Positions 12,863-12,900 of a stretch of DNA of 12,900 nt are shown piece by piece; the stretch's first letter is position 1, and each line of letters opens with the position of its first letter. The stretch comes from Mollicutes bacterium. Lineage in GTDB: Bacteria; Bacillota_I; Bacilli_A; RF39; UBA660. A program made the position numbers and the translations under genes. The notes below the pieces were generated by a model. That model did not search any database and had not been told where the DNA came from. It saw only the letters and a program-made list of their open reading frames with translations. The stretch lies in assembly GCA_012838395.1 (NCBI GenBank), contig DUPI01000037.1:1-12900 (forward strand), in the 5' to 3' direction.

Positions 12863-12900
12863 TTTTAGAGTGAGCGCTTTTCAAATAACATAAGAAAAAG

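Noticed and set aside
12868..12884. GAGCGCTTTTCA upstream of cls, resembling a CcpA cre site
   Set aside because: Only one half matches; the spacing around the central CG is off by one from the cre pattern on either strand.
1..12900. tRNA, rRNA, CRISPR arrays, insertion sequences, phage genes or defence islands
   Set aside because: I saw no tRNA cloverleaf, repeat-spacer pattern, transposase or integrase motif on either strand; the gene content is mostly chromosomal housekeeping and sporulation.

Overview
This window comes from a very AT-rich, endospore-forming (or recently endospore-forming) member of the Bacillota. The evidence is three recognisable spore genes (sspI, gpr and spoIIP), the rpsT/gpr divergent pair known from Bacillus relatives, strong AGGTGAT/GGAGG ribosome binding sites and A/T-dominated codons. 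UGA is a stop here (it ends rpsT and the EIIB-like gene) and tryptophan is TGG wherever I checked, so this is not a mycoplasma-type code. The best guess is a deep, low-GC Bacilli/Erysipelotrichia-like or Haloplasma/Izemoplasma-like lineage; the window alone cannot name it.

Layout. Bases 1-206 hold the tail of a Q/P/G-rich coiled-coil protein, followed by a terminator. A minus-strand pair, lemA and a DUF2207 membrane protein, fills 248-2762, with an unexpected terminator hairpin between the two genes. sspI (plus strand, 2871-3080) faces away from lemA. From 7184 down to 3124 runs a minus-strand sporulation block: gpr, an unrecognised HExxH metallopeptidase-like gene, spoIIP split by one in-frame TAA, and a small membrane protein whose start overlaps the spoIIP stop. 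Divergent from gpr are rpsT and a membrane-anchored transglutaminase-like protein. The minus strand 8565-9054 holds the two ends of a KinB-like sensor histidine kinase whose middle is missing. It is preceded by two tandem perfect Spo0A boxes. Next come a membrane-anchored EIIB-like protein lacking the phosphorylated cysteine, a RodA/FtsW-type SEDS protein, an unknown alpha/beta protein and a cardiolipin synthase.

How it fits together. Several pieces belong to sporulation: a kinase that would feed the Spo0A phosphorelay (now broken), SpoIIP for engulfment (interrupted), the SASP protease GPR and the SASP SspI (both intact). The most striking result is that two sporulation genes carry disruptive lesions while their apparent Spo0A-type control sites remain perfect. 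This suggests recent decay of sporulation, redundancy, or consensus errors in the assembly. The second point of interest is the uncharacterised zincin sitting between gpr and spoIIP, which are usually adjacent. All functional calls are from reading motifs; no database search was possible.
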